From: Eretmocerus hayati
Lineage: Eukaryota; Arthropoda; Insecta; Hymenoptera; Aphelinidae
Assembly: GCA_029851415.1 (NCBI GenBank)
Contig: CM056744.1
Coordinates: 99,047,338 to 99,111,337 of the forward strand
Direction of reading: 5' to 3'
Length of the DNA: 64,000 nt
Within the stretch, counting starts at the first letter, position 1, and every line of letters begins with the position of its first letter. This document shows, piece after piece, positions 48,270 through 60,760 of this stretch. The position numbers were made by a program, and so were the translations under genes. The notes under the pieces are model-generated. The model did not search any database, was not told the DNA's origin, and was given only the letters and a program-made list of their open reading frames with translations.

Positions 48270-48980
48270 TTTTTATTATTTTTTTTTTTTGCTCGGCATT
48301 CCAACATACATTGACAAAACCCACTTCTATTAGTAGTCAATCTAAAGCTTACAGTTTCAGCTTTCGATTGATGGGCTACTAAGTTTAATTTGATGAGTTT
48401 AGCCGGAGCTATTAGCAGTTGAAGAAGTGTACCAAATAGACCCCCCAACCGGGCAACTTTGGTACACTTACAAAATATTTCACTTCTACCCGCCGCTATC
48501 ATACATTTAATCGTTCAGAAGTCGTATTCTAAACTGTTTGAAACATTTTATAACCTCATGGTTCGCGTGTCACCAGGTCAAGATGAGTCAAAAAAGAGCT
48601 GTCGGACAGGTTTTACCCTACCGCGATGCTTCTTGCTCAGAGTGGGGTAGCTTTATGGTTTTTCCCCTGTTTTTCATTCATTAAAATTCCGAATGCTTCA
48701 AATACCTTAATGTAAGGTGGTTTCTTCAATACGGTGATATATGTGGTCGTAATGTACCGTTATTCACCCGCAGTTCGTTCCGGAACACTGTTTGCCGGGT
48801 ACACTAACTGGACTACTCGCGTGTATCGCTGCTAAATCAGCCCCTTTTTAGAAAAAGTTTCGATAAACAACTACAATCATTTTGCCTTGCCAAACGCAGC
48901 TTTGGAAGTAATTTTTTGAAAATGTATCAGAGTTGCACCCTCTATACCAAAATTGATCAATTTGACGATGCCCAACCCTC
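48270..48980. mobile_element. internally deleted, inverted copy of the 22960-24660 element
   Basis: Read on the opposite strand, this colinearly matches blocks near 22965-23040, 23125-23240 and 24275-24655 of the longer element. About 1 kb between the second and third blocks is missing. Shared strings include GGGTGCAACT, GAACGAACT, GCAAGAAGC and ACAGCTCTTTTTT. It keeps GGCAACTTTGGTACACTT ends. A classic deletion-derivative relationship. Confidence 0.75.
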
Positions 48981-49626
48981 TTTTTGGTGTTTAATTTCGG
49001 AATATAATCTATAAATATATGGATTAGTGAGATAATATTCCCTTTGAGTGTCCCAAAAAAGACGGATGCAAAGTGATTTAAGCTATAATCATTATTTTGA
49101 TCATCCGAAGCAGACATCAATATCACGAATCATGAGAAAAGAGAGTGAGATGAATCATAATCGAGACACAAGGAACCTTTGATCGACTTTATCTTTCCAA
49201 AAATTGATCATGATATGGAGATTATCAAAAAATTCATTAGAATCAGCATTACAGTATACAAAATGAATTTGTATTAATTATGTATCTTCCATAAATCATC
49301 CATTTACCAATAGTCAATGTTGTGGCTATACACACAGACAGAGTTGAATTCATATTAAATGAGTGTCGAGAATCAAATCAATTAATAATTATTACTATGC
49401 GGTCGAGTATGTGGGTCAATTCTGACAATTATGGATGATATACATTGTGGAACTGTCATCAGAAATGTTGAGCATGCTAATATATTTCAGAATAATAGGT
49501 ATCAATTGTGAGGTATAATGAAAACTCCACTCTGCACCGAGAACCGCGCGAGTCAAAAAAAAGTTAGTATTTTGCGAAAAAAACAAAGATTTATGAAATT
49601 TTCAATGAATAAATCACAGACCAATA

Positions 49627-50887
49627 GCGGAGAGTGGGGCAAATTTGGACGGGGGCAAAATTGGATAAGTGAAATAGCCGAGGAAATAGCTCGGTCGGAG
49701 GCGAGTCTCTATAGGCTTTCGCCGCGTAAATTTTCTTTTAATACCATCACAGACAATGGTTTTTATCGCGGTTAGACCTCCTGAAACGATACTAGGAGTC
49801 CACGCTGACATAGGGGTGCTTTTCGAGGGCCTCACGCGGTTTATTTCCCAAATGCAAAAATTCACGCTACTTCTGCGACTTCTGCAAAAATGGACGAGCT
49901 CAATCGCCGTTTGAGGGTCAAAAACTACATTACAAAACGAAGATTTTGAGCCGTCGTGGGCCAAAATCGGTTCACTTGGGCCCAAATGATCACAATTCTG
50001 CAAAAAAACGCCTGGGGGCATTTTTGGACGAATTGGTGGGGGCGAATTTGGACAATGCTAAATCCCATCTAAAATCGGTCGACCGATCGCGTACCCGTGT
50101 TTTTCGAGGATAATTGTGCATATCGAGGAGCGTATGCGTTTGGGCAAATTTTTCGAAGCGCGGGTTGTTGAGGGTGAGTTAGGTGATTGAAAATGGGTGA
50201 GAAAGTGAAGTTACGATGTCCAATGACGGTCATTAGGAGTCAGATTGGATGCGAGAAGTCGCTTTCAACGGATTAGAATATAGTGCTAGATTTACGCATT
50301 TTCAATCTCGTATATTGGATTGATTGTCGCACTATACCATTTGGATCGTTGACTTAGGGAGAGTACGGGTACCTCCAATATGAAGAAAAACTAATGCAAG
50401 TCGACTCTAATAAGCCACGAGTCAATTGCTGATTTGCTTAAGACGGTAGTGCGCCAATAAAGCGCCTAATTCAATAATGCTGAAGAATGACACAAAAACG
50501 CGAACAAAAACGGCTCACTTGCTGAGGCTCTAAGAGGATGTAGAAGTCACGGGTGGGGTTCCCTCTTGATTTTGGGTTATCACCACGTGTTTTGATGAGC
50601 AAATGCGACTCTAATAGGTAAGGGAATATTGCCGTATACCTCAATTTTGGAAGATTGTCCAAATTTGCGCCCAAAACTTGTCAAAAGTGTTCTCAAGCTC
50701 GGGGCGAATTTGGACAGATTTTTTTTTTCAACTTCAAGAAAAACTGTGAACGCTGAGACCTAGGGGTCTGAAAATTTTTATACAATCTATTCAATAGTTG
50801 AACTTCAAAGTCCCATAGCGCGCCTAGCCCCAAGTATCGTCAGATAGCCCCACTGAAAAATCCGTCAAATTTTGCCCCACTCTCCCC
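49627..50887. mobile_element. 1261-bp TA-flanked element with GCAAATTTGGAC motifs
   Basis: Inverted ends GCGGAGAGTGGGGCAAATTT and AAATTTTGCCCCACTCTCCC, with TA at 49625-49626 and 50888-50889. GGGGGCGAATTTGGACA-like copies recur internally near 49653, 50037, 50660 (inverted) and 50703. No intact transposase was seen. The design parallels the GGGTAACTTTGGAAC element, but the sequence differs. Confidence 0.85.
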
Positions 50888-50990
50888 TACTATGTATTTT
50901 GAATTTCTAAATCAGGCAATTTCATAACGGGTGCAAGGAAATTCCTCTCTATCAGTGTATAACTTCTCGAAATGTATATTATGTACATTT

Positions 50991-51104
50991 AAGGTGAACT
51001 GCGGTGCATCGAGATCTACTGTTTTACTCACACTCATAGGTTATAGTACCCTAGCCTATGAGAGCAAGTGAGACAGTAGATCTCGATGCACCGCAGTTCA
51101 CCTT
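50991..51104. mobile_element. 114-bp foldback MITE
   Basis: Arms of about 50 bases, starting AAGGTGAACTGCGGTGCATC, with only a few mismatches, around a short spacer (TTATAGTACCCTAG). It would fold into a near-perfect hairpin, like a miRNA precursor, but looks like a MITE. No clear target duplication. Confidence 0.8.
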
Positions 51105-51838
51105 CCTCCCGAGTGTACGTGATATTTTGAGATAAAATTCAAGACAATATTTATAATAGGTATCTATTGCACTTTATTAAAACTAACATTACGAGCTCTT
51201 CGCCATTTTTATTATTCACGTCTTCAAATTCTCTAATATAAGCATAAGCATTAGAACTATTACGTCCAAATGCAGTCGGAAAGATTTTTGCACATAATAT
51301 ATCCACAAGTGCTGGAGAAGATAAAATCGTCACAAAGAGGGAAGACGCAAGAGTTCCAAGAGAGCGTAAAAAAAAAATTATCGCAACGCTATAGAGAGCC
51401 GTCGAGCCGTGAAATCAATTAGCTCTCTGACCAATGCTATGACGAAACAATCAGTAAAAATAAACATACACGCTGTAATATCATCTTCAATTTTTTTTGT
51501 ACAATAGAGGAAACGGTGATAAGAAGGAAATGATTTTGCGACAGCTAAATTATCGATAGAGTGAAGGAAACACTTAAACACATCACACAGCAGACATTAA
51601 AAAAAAAAAGTTATTACAACTGCACTGATGGAATAGACGTGTCTCCATATACGAAGATTTCCAGCGAAAAATAGAAAATGTCACACGTGATAATTTTTTC
51701 AAGCAACTTTTTACTCTCACAGAAATTTTCTCTTCCGTCGTATACCTAAACAGGTGGTGAAGAAAAAATAGACGACGACAGACCACAAAAGTCGTTTTTC
51801 GCGTAAAAGATATATATGAACATTGTCTAATAGGTCTA

Positions 51839-52915
51839 CAGTACCTTCCAAAATTAATGAATCATGCATGGTCTCACTAAATCCATGATAACTTCGAATC
51901 CCTCCATCGTATGGGAATTTTGAAAAAAGGACCTTGAAGATCACAAAAAAATCTATCGATTCATGTGTTTCAGATATTTTTCAAGTGCTTTTTAAGTGCC
52001 CGTAGTCGACATTGAAAATCTAAAAAAATTCTTCTTCAGTGGATCACCTACAACTTTGACGGGAAAGGTCGAATCACAAAAATTCTCACGGGATCTTGTA
52101 GATCGTTAAAAAATCTAAAAAATTGTTCCGCTGTAAAATTTTCGTACGATCCTTCCCGTTTGACTTACGAGCTTGGAAAGAAAACTTTGTATCAACATAA
52201 GGTGTATAATACATGGAGATTCCGAAGCTGGTACCTATTTCGTTTCGTCTTGCTCTTTTCTAGTGCAAAAATTCATCGAAAAAATGGAAAAAATATCGAG
52301 TCACATGATTTTGACGTAAAATGATCTCATCTTTCAGAATATTCTATCAGATTTAGTCTCAAATATAATATGGACGGCCAAAACATGGAATAAATCAGTT
52401 TCCATAACAAAACTTGGAAAATTGTTGTCACCTCAAATCTGAGACTAAATCTGATACATTTTTCTGAAAGAGGAGATCATTTTGCGTCAAAATCATGTGG
52501 CGTGATAATTTTTTGATGAGTTTTCGCACTAGAATAGAGCAAGACGAAACGAAAGAGGTACCAGCCTGGGATCTCCATAAGCTCGTAAGTCAGACGGGAA
52601 GGATCGTACGAAAATTTTACAAGGGACCAAATTTTTAGATTTTTTAACGATCTACAAGATCCCGTAAGAATTTTCGTGATCCGACCTTCCCCGCCAAAGT
52701 TTTAGGTAATCCACTGAAGAAGAAATTTTTTTAGATTTTCAATGTCGACTACGGACACTTAAAAAGCACTTGAAAAATATTTAAAACATATGAAATGATA
52801 GATTTTTTTGTGATCTTCAAGATCCTTTTTTTAAAATTTCCGTAAGATGAAGGGATTCGATGTTATCATGGATTTAGTGAGACCATGCATGATCCATTAA
52901 TTTTGGAAGGTATTG
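51839..52915. mobile_element. long-TIR foldback element (1077 bp)
   Basis: The two halves are inverted copies over most of their length (about 500 bases each). The ends are CAGTACCTTCCAAAATTAAT and CAATACCTTCCAAAATTAAT read inward, with TA on each side (51837-51838 and 52916-52917). CAGT ends plus TA duplication point to Tc1/mariner-type mobilisation. No coding capacity. Transcripts would form a long double-stranded RNA. Confidence 0.9.
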
Positions 52916-53073
52916 TATAATACGATGATTATCCTAGGAAAACCGCAAAATCACGAATATGTGCTCATAAAAAGACCCGGGGCTTTATAATATTGCTTCT
53001 ATACAGTATAAGTATTATATCGTTATCATTATACACCGAAAGAGTCAAGCATATACTCTTGTTGTATATTTAA

Positions 53074-53454
53074 GGCGATGCGGTCACCGTGCAACCCGGA
53101 AATTATATCTTATTTGGATGTAAATCAAAAAATTTCCACGAAACGAAGTCGGGGACGATTTGTCCATTACGTATCATCACCTGAGTTGTGGTGGACAACT
53201 CATTATTTGTCACCAATCACAAGACTATCACTAATAAACGAGAATAACTTGCCCGCGGGTACTTTCTAACCTACAAATTGGCACATTTTCGTTCACAAAA
53301 CTGTCAAAATCTAGTCCGATTTGGGCCAAACGAAGAGTTATCCAGGCCAAGTTAGATGATAATAAAGCCTGGATAACTCGTCGTTTAGCCCATAATGGAA
53401 AAGATTTTGAGAGTTCTGTGAACAAAGTACAGCGTGCACGGTGACCGCATCGCC
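53074..53454. mobile_element. TTAA-flanked MITE family A, copy 3 (381 bp, uninterrupted)
   Basis: Ends GGCGATGCGGTCACCGTGCA and complement inside TTAA at 53070-53073 and 53455-53458. It is inverted relative to copy 1 and keeps the empty site (single CACCAATC near 53211) of the hAT-type insertion seen there. It is the best representative of the family's intact length. Confidence 0.93.
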
Positions 53455-53636
53455 TTAATGAGTAAATATTAAGTACACACTGCACACAAGATTTGCACTA
53501 CGGCTCTTTGCAAGCTCGACTTGGCACTGAGAGATTATATTCTGGTTGGTTTGAAAGATAGACAGAGAGGCTAATTTTCATGATTATTATTTTAAAATTT
53601 GCTTGACTTGGTCTCTTTTGTTATAATCTGGGTTAA

Positions 53637-54175
53637 GGTAGTTGTCCACTGAAATTAAGAGATTACACAGTGTGCTTTGTAACCTGGTGAGAAATCAATT
53701 CAAGTATTCATGAATATGTGTGAAAATCTCATGAAGATTGATCGTTTCGTTTCAGAGCCCTATAGCCATCAAAAAACCGGGTGTTTTGGTGGAATTTGAC
53801 ATTGCGCTTACGGGAGAGGGCACATAAAATGGCACACTTTTGGGTTTCACAGCCGATCCAAATCACAGAAAATGATGGAAACGCAGGAAGAAAAAGTTCA
53901 TACAAACATGAATCTTTTTTGGCCAAGTCCGCTCAAGATTAATCGTCTGGTTTTTCCGTGGCAATTATCGGAAAATTGAGATTGCAGACCGGCCTCCACG
54001 CAAATACGGTGATTATCGTTCGGCTTGGAAAGATTCTGATCACAGAAATATGATAGTCCACTTCAGATTGCTTTTTGATAAGCAGAACATACTAATACGC
54101 CAAAATTATTGATCTATGTTAGTGGAGACGTGAGGTTAGATAGCCATTGACTCACGTAGTTTGTGGAAAACTACC
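53637..54175. mobile_element. TTAA-flanked element (539 bp), family C
   Basis: Ends GGTAGTTGTCCAC and, from the right, GGTAGTTTTCCAC, exactly inside TTAA (53633-53636 and 54176-54179). No coding frame of note. It is distinct from families A and B. Confidence 0.8.
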
Positions 54176-54179
54176 TTAA

Positions 54180-57100
54180 GGATCAGTAAAAAATAATAGA
54201 GTAGATATATTTTGTTTTTGAATGAAAAATATTGGATTCCAAGATGTTTCTTGATCTTATTGAGAGGATAATTCAACTTTTTCATTTTCTTGTCAGTTGT
54301 AAATTAACACAAAGAAGATGTCAATTTTTCGATTTTCCGTTGAATTTTTGGGATCATTGATATAACTTGTACAGCTAGTCGAGATAAAAATGTAGTGATT
54401 TTTATCGAATATCCATTATAAACAACAAATATGATATCGAGAGAAAGTTCAATAAAAATTCTTTGAAAAACTCACAATTCTGCACTTCTGCATATTTTGA
54501 AAGGCGATGAGTTGATAATTATACAGTAACAATGTTGTCCTATTATGCAGTCATGCTATCAAAATTTGATACATGTATAACTAACAATGATATCAACATT
54601 TTAATAATGGAATCAATGTGATTATTAAAAATCGTTATTCCTGATTACAGTTTTCTCCTTATTAAATAACGAAGCTTTTCAATTGAAAAACAGTGATATG
54701 GATATATACGAAAAATTCTCTTTGAAAGCACGTGCGAGAATATTATCCCTGAAGTTAGAGAACACGTGTCAAAAGCCTTACAACACAACATCAATCTCAA
54801 CGCGTTTCCAATAATAATACAACAAACTCGCGGAAAACGTCAGATTACGTTTTAAAATTACTCTCGCGATAATGGAACTGGCAATAGGTGTGACATAACC
54901 CAAATTGAATCATCTTTATCAAAAGCTCTTAAACTCTTTCTCTCCCTATACACGCTTCAAAGTCAAACATCATCGCTATATAAACGTCCATTAGTCTCTT
55001 ATCCGGGCCCAGATAACGAGATATTATATTGGTATATAACGTGTCCTCTTAAACATCACAAAAACCTTATTTTCTCTATGGAATCCTCCATATGTGTATA
55101 AATTATTCCCATTACCACCAAAAAGCGCTTTACCACAAAATAATCAACTTATCAATAATTCACTCAAACACTACTATAGCAGAATACACTTTCATTACTT
55201 CACACCTACAAACCACCCACGAAATTTTCATTTTTTGAGATATTAATAATGAAAGGGTTTCTGTATGTTATAAACTCACTCATAACCAAATGAAAGTCTC
55301 TCTTTCTTGTAAATATGCACGTGTGCATTATCCTTAAAGTGTATGTATATTAGCGCGTTCGTCGCGTTGTTCAAGCTTTTTTGCATATATTATTAAGCAT
55401 AAACGAGAGATGAGGACAGGAAAAAAGCAGCTGCAGCCGGTGTATTCTCACTCACTAATGTTAGTTAGTTAGGTATATAATAAAAGTGACACGGAGATGA
55501 GAAAGTTACTCTCTCATTGCTCATCTTGACAAAACCTTTGTGCATTGTCAGCGTAAAATCCATAAAAAATACACCTAATTCTCGCATGTAAGTAAATTTA
55601 TAAGTAAGTATAAGTGTTCTTTACAGTTTTAGGGCGGAAATCATCGTATATATTCGTGTTTACGAGCAAGCTAATTCGTACATGCCCGTATAGATGAACC
55701 AGTAGGGTCATTCAGCTCACCCCAAACTCCACACGCCACACACACTACGCGCGCCCGCCACGCAAACTTTACACACGTACACGTCTCCACGCACACTAGC
55801 CCGTAAACTGCCGAGTCTAACCTAACTCGAGGTAAGTTTTGTTTTGCAGGGCAGAAGCAGGCTCTAGCAGACTGATTTGTTCTACAGCTGAATGATGTCG
55901 TTTTTAGTATTAGGGGAAGCTGATTAATTGGAGATGATATGCAACAATGCAGTGACATGACGAGTTGCATTAAAAATCACGTTCCATTGTGGAAACATGA
56001 TCCCCCCCCCCCACAAATCCAGAATATTTGATTTTTTTTCTTTATGGAAACAATCTTCTTAGGGAATTGATGGAGAAAGTTATTGGACGCATGCTTTCTG
56101 TGAAAAATTCATCACCTTTTGGGCTTTGTTCCTTGTCAATTGCCTCAGTATAGGCTTTTGCACATTCATCCTACAGTTTTGAGAGTTCAGAGGCTCACAT
56201 GAAATGAGTTTGTGGAGTACTATTTCAAGATTCACCATGCATCAGGCTGTTTGTGGTTGAGTTTTGGATGAAAGTGCAGAAGGCATGCATTGATAGTACT
56301 TTGTGTGCTTTTTTAGTGTAATTGCACCCTGCAGTAGATTATTGAATGGAACTTTTGGTGACAGCCCGGAGGGTCCTCAACAGCAACAGAATTTGGCGTC
56401 AATTATTGCATCAAACATGTGCTGCATGCCTGGAAGCTCTATTTGAAAGCATTCAAATATTTGAACTCATTTCCAAAGTTGAACTGAAGGTAGTGTATGT
56501 CTTCAATGTGAATGTGCTGATTGATGACACGAAAACTCTGCCACTACTCAATCTTTTGTAGACACTTCATCTAAATACGCTCTGGACATCATAGTACTAA
56601 AATGTACAAAACACTTTGACACTTGAACTCTATTTACAATGATTATTCAAGTATTCCAACTCATTCACAAAATAGAAGTAAAGGTGGTACAAGTCTTGAA
56701 CTCAAATATGCCCAACTACGGCTCGTAGACTCTGTCTCTACTCAATCTCCTTATTCAAGATCTTCACTCCTATTTTATAATTGAGTTGAAATACTTAACA
56801 ACTTTCAAAGAGATCTTCCAAGTATTAGGCTTATGATTGATCCAATCATTGACGCTCAATCCTGTTGCTTCTGAGGAACAACTGTACTGTCATTGAATGT
56901 TTCATTCAGGCATCCAATTCTCTCCATATCGGTTACTCAACAGAATTCCTAAACCATCTCTCTATACAGTTGAATAGATGACAGCACATGAGATCAAGTG
57001 TGAAGAGGTATTGAAACCTCATCAACTATCGATTAGAAAGAGAATCCAAACACTGAATCCTTCCAAGTCTAATAAGATCAGGCGAATGATAGTTTAGTGA

Positions 57101-57392
57101 TAAGATAATTGACGGAGGGCAGTTTAATGTAAACAATTACTAGTATTACAGAGTTTCAACGCATTGTATATTGAATTAACATCTCAAGATATATTTTTCA
57201 CTAATATTATGAGATGAAATCAGTCAATCATTTTTGTTAATCAACACAAAGATCTTACAGCTCTACATAGCTTTGTTGAGACCATTCAATTTGTTTTAAC
57301 ACACACTGACACTGTATTGTGTCAGCATGTGCGTATGGGCAGAAAAGTGGAAATGGTTATAGTCTCCTCGACCAGCCAAAGATCACATGGTT
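54180..57392. other. no recognised gene; possible non-coding exons
   Basis: A CpG-bearing stretch at about 55700-55835 ends in a good plus-strand donor (CGAG|gtaagt) and might be a first exon. At 56440-56760 a degenerate tandem duplication of about 200 bases is visible (AAAGTTGAACTGAAGGTAGT versus AAAATAGAAGTAAAGGTGGT). No protein-coding exon could be supported. Confidence 0.35.
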
Positions 57393-57513
57393 TCAAGCGT
57401 AGAGTTCACGGATCAATCTCTCTTTCTCGCGAATTCCAGCTCCGTAAGAGAATAAATTTGAGGGATAATCATAGGTCCCCAAATCGTCTTCTTCGTCGAC
57501 TTGGATAGGCTCC
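57393..57513 (-). CDS. HARBI1-like: transposase exon 6 (C-terminus)
   Basis: 121 bases after acceptor aattccag. An acidic segment (VDEEDDLGTYD) then the basic ending REKERLIRELYA and TGA. The phase fits exon 5. Confidence 0.78.
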
Positions 57514-59249
57514 CTGGAATTGATAGAAGTGCCAGGTGAAGCATTTTATCAACATCTAATTCAGGAAGTCAGTAAGTATTCTACACGAAATGAAGATGAA
57601 TTTTGAGTTCAACGGTGCAGTAATGTTTCAAATAAATTATACATAGTTACTCCATGTTTTCTACAAATATTCATTAATGAGAAATATGTTGATTCAGGCA
57701 AAAGCACTGCATCTTTCGTATAGAACATGTCAAAAATCATTAGCTTTTTACCTACCCACCAAGTTTAGCAAAATTGTGAAGCACAATACAGGCCGTTATC
57801 ACCTTCACAACTTTTTTGGGTTTGTAGTGCAACATTCGTTCCTTATTGATGCATCTCCACCGCCCTTTCAGCTGTCCAAAAAGTTGTTCAACCTTGCACC
57901 TATTATGTGTAAGCATGTCATTAAACGCTTTTTCTGCGTCGGTCTGGGGATTCGCAATAGGGCTGAATATCACAGGTGAATCTGTGTAACCAGCATCAGC
58001 TGCAAGAGAAATCAATTGCTGTTTTTATGAACTGATCATGAATCAAGCAACTGTGCAATGAATTAGTTTTGTGCCATACCCAGGAGGTAGTAATGTTTCT
58101 CTTGTCTAGAGATTCGTGGATGAAGCCGAGTTCTTTCCATAGTTTCTCGCGCTTTACTATTTTTCCAGAGAAACGGATCAGCGTTGGACCCCGGAAGAGG
58201 CTTGAAGCTAAGCACCAAGTAATCAGGATCGCAAACCTGATGAAGAAATAATTCGGTAACGTAATTTATCCTACATGATTTTCGCAAGTGAAATCCAGGA
58301 AGCTATGACAGTTGGTCTCACCACTTCGCATGAAATACAATGACAGCCATGGCGATGATTGTAGTAAGCTTCTTCCTCGGAGCAAGGTCGCGATAGGTGG
58401 ACGAGCGTTACATCAATAAACCCCAAGGTTCCTTCGCTAGCTCCGGATTGTCTGCATCTGGCAATAAATGAAAGGCATTGGCATTAAACTGCTACTATCT
58501 AATATGCGAAGTACATTATCGTGTAATACCTAGACTCAATAGCAGTTCTTCTTTCTCGAGATTTGGGGAAATTGATGAACTTCTCTGAATGTTTTATTAA
58601 AGCATCAGTGACTTTGTTGATTATCCTGCTAATTGTAGCCTGAGCACAAGGGTGTTTATAATCCTTGCTCAATCCAGTTTGATAAGGTCCTCGACCGAAG
58701 AATCGCAAGCCGATAAACACTCGCAAGTGTCCGGGAATGGCACCGTTACTATGGCTCTTTGGCGCGACATCCTCATAGAGCAAATCAACTAATTTCTTGG
58801 TCAAATGAGGAGTCAATCTAGAATACATAGAAATAGAATCCATAATCAATCCTAATTCACTAATAACGAGCCGGGTCATTTAGAATTTTTGAAGGAACAC
58901 CTAACGTTCATGGATCCAGTTTGATCTTTTAATAGAGAAGAAATATTCCTAAACATCGAGAGAACCTACGTGGAACCCACCTGTAGGTATCGATGAATTG
59001 ATTCTCTTCCAGGAGCCATGGGTTAGAAATGTCCCTCAGAACTAATTTGAGGAGACTCTCTTTATGTAGCTGCCTCTTTCTCTGCTCGCGCAATCTCTCC
59101 GACTCGAGTTCTTGCAATCGAATCAATCGTTGTGTAAGGTTTTGTTGCTGGTGTTGCTGTTGCTGTTGAGATATGCGCTGCTGTGTCTGCAGCGCAGAAA
59201 AAAGTGCCCTCCTTCCTCTCGTATAAAGGATCAGATGTTGAAGGACCAT
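57393..59249 (-). CDS. HARBI1-like: HARBI1-like PIF/Harbinger transposase (nuclease), 6 exons
   Basis: DDE-type nuclease of the PIF/Harbinger family. Exons on the minus strand are 59249-58981, 58817-58530, 58457-58322, 58236-58080, 57999-57756 and 57513-57393. Every junction is GT-AG and the phases join, giving 404 aa without a stop. Landmarks: a Q-rich N-terminus, NPWLLEENQFIDTYR then LTPHLTKKLVDLL, the first catalytic Asp in GFIDVT (about D201), VCDPD, the second Asp in LLADAGY (about D285), and the Glu in KVEQLFGQLKGRWRC (about E321). The C-terminus is basic (REKERLIRELYA). An oddity is DVT where most relatives have DGT. The ATG at 59249 is the first in frame; 9 further upstream codons are open. 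Intact residues and frame allow an active element or a domesticated gene. No terminal inverted repeats were found to decide. Confidence 0.9.
57756..57999 (-). CDS. HARBI1-like: transposase exon 5 (second Asp and Glu)
   Basis: 244 bases. DAGYTDSPV, NPQTDAEKAFND, VEQLFGQLKGRWRCI and the conserved VITACIVLHNFAKLG. Donor gtaggt. Confidence 0.9.
58080..58236 (-). CDS. HARBI1-like: transposase exon 4
   Basis: 157 bases. VCDPDYLV, then PGSNADPFLWKNSKARE, which matches the family's PGSxxDxxxWxxS region, ending YYLL before a split Ala codon. Confidence 0.88.
58322..58457 (-). CDS. HARBI1-like: transposase exon 3 (first catalytic Asp)
   Basis: 136 bases, too short to appear as a long open frame. It encodes GTLGFIDVTLVHLSRP, EEEAYYNHR and ends CEV, which joins the next exon to give VVCDPD. 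Confidence 0.85.
58530..58817 (-). CDS. HARBI1-like: transposase exon 2
   Basis: It begins after acceptor tattctag and runs LTPHLTKKLVDLL to the ISRIINKVTDAL helix-turn-helix-like region and FINFP. Donor gtatta follows an Arg codon split 2+1. Confidence 0.88.
58981..59249 (-). CDS. HARBI1-like: transposase exon 1
   Basis: It encodes the Gln-rich, probably coiled N-terminus (runs of Q around residues 26-36) and the start of the helical domain, up to FIDTY. Donor gtgggt. The start codon is less certain than the splice site. Confidence 0.8.
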
Positions 59250-59856
59250 TATTGCGATCGGCAAATGAACAACCACGTTGCTACCACATTTCTCAACTCC
59301 GAACAGTCAGTTTCAGGAATTCCCTTAACCAAATTCAGATACTGAAAGATAATGTGAGTAACTATCATTACCTAATGAGTAGTGAGAGAATGAAACTTAA
59401 TTCCGCGCAAGACTATAGGTAGACGTACTGATTCATTTTCCAAATGTTATAAAAAATCGTGCATGCAGGACAATCATGCATCTGCCCGTCTGAAACAAGC
59501 CCCGCCGCGATGCTTCACACTCACAAATGTCAAAAAAATGAGAAACTACAGCGCACGGAACTGACATATTTTGGCCCCTTTTTTTATGATAATTTTTTTG
59601 GCCACCCTGGATCGGCAAACTAATTATTGCGCCCAAAAGAGCACTAAAATACGTCATATATGACCTGTACGAATTTTTTCCCAAGCGTTTTAGGGGTTCG
59701 TTCAAGCAGGCACACATTATTTCAAAGTTTCCATGGAACTACTCATATTATTGAAAATTCAAGCACGGCTGAGTCAAGTTTTTTCAAAAGTATACAATCA
59801 ACTTTCTTCAAAGTTTATAAATCCTTGCGGGAAGGAAGAGAGATGTTTTTCATTAA

Positions 59857-60075
59857 CCCTCTAGCGCCCACAGTATCGGACATAGTTTTTCTTTTGTGTG
59901 CTCCCAAAAACTTTGTACGCGTTATCAGGGTCTCGGGTCGTCACTTACAATTAGTTTTGGCTTAAAAGAAAGTAATTGCCGTGTTCAATTCGGCAAAATT
60001 ACCGTAATATCGCCGTGGAGCTCGGTAATCTAGATTTCAAGTGTCGGTCCCACAGGACCCTTGGGCGCTAGAGGG
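59857..60075. mobile_element. piggyBac-type TTAA MITE (219 bp)
   Basis: Inverted ends CCCTCTAGCGCCCA on both sides, exactly inside TTAA (59853-59856 and 60076-60079). CCC-starting ends with TTAA duplication are characteristic of piggyBac. It interrupts the left arm of the large inverted repeat, so it inserted later. Confidence 0.92.
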
Positions 60076-60760
60076 TTAAGGAGAGGTCACGGAGGGCTGA
60101 AAATTTGATTAGTATGTATTTTTTCGATCTAATAACGATGGCGGAATCAGTTTTTCAAAAAAACAAATTTTCGACCATTTTTATCCACTGGTTTGCGCCC
60201 ACTTCTCCCGATCGCCTAACCCGTAAGACATTTTTTTCAAAATCATGAAAAGTATCCCCCAAAATAGGTACAGACCAGTCCATTAAATTCTGTGCGACTA
60301 CATAAATTTTTTCGGGTTAAAAATCTGAATTTTCTTGCTAATATGCCTCAGAACTAGAGAAAATTGATAATTTTAAAACATCACAAGAATACTTATTTCA
60401 AGAATCAAGAAAAAATATCACCAGAAACTAATATAATTATGCTAAGATAAGTTACAAAGATAAGTTGGCTGATTTTTCAACCCTTGGTCACTGTATTAGA
60501 GAATCGATTGAAATTTGAGTGACAAGCATATACCTCACGTAAAAAATTTCACAAGAATCGATTGGTGAAGTCAGAACTGCGATATCTCTTTCAGTTTCTG
60601 ATTCATGAATGTATTTCACATGCACGTCATTCCTACTTCAGTGAGTATTGATTGGACCAAGATTTTGGTTGTTGCATCCGAATGATTGAGAATTCCGTCT
60701 ATGATTTCTTTTAACCATATGCTTTCGCGACGCGTACTTGAACCAATATCTTCAATCACC

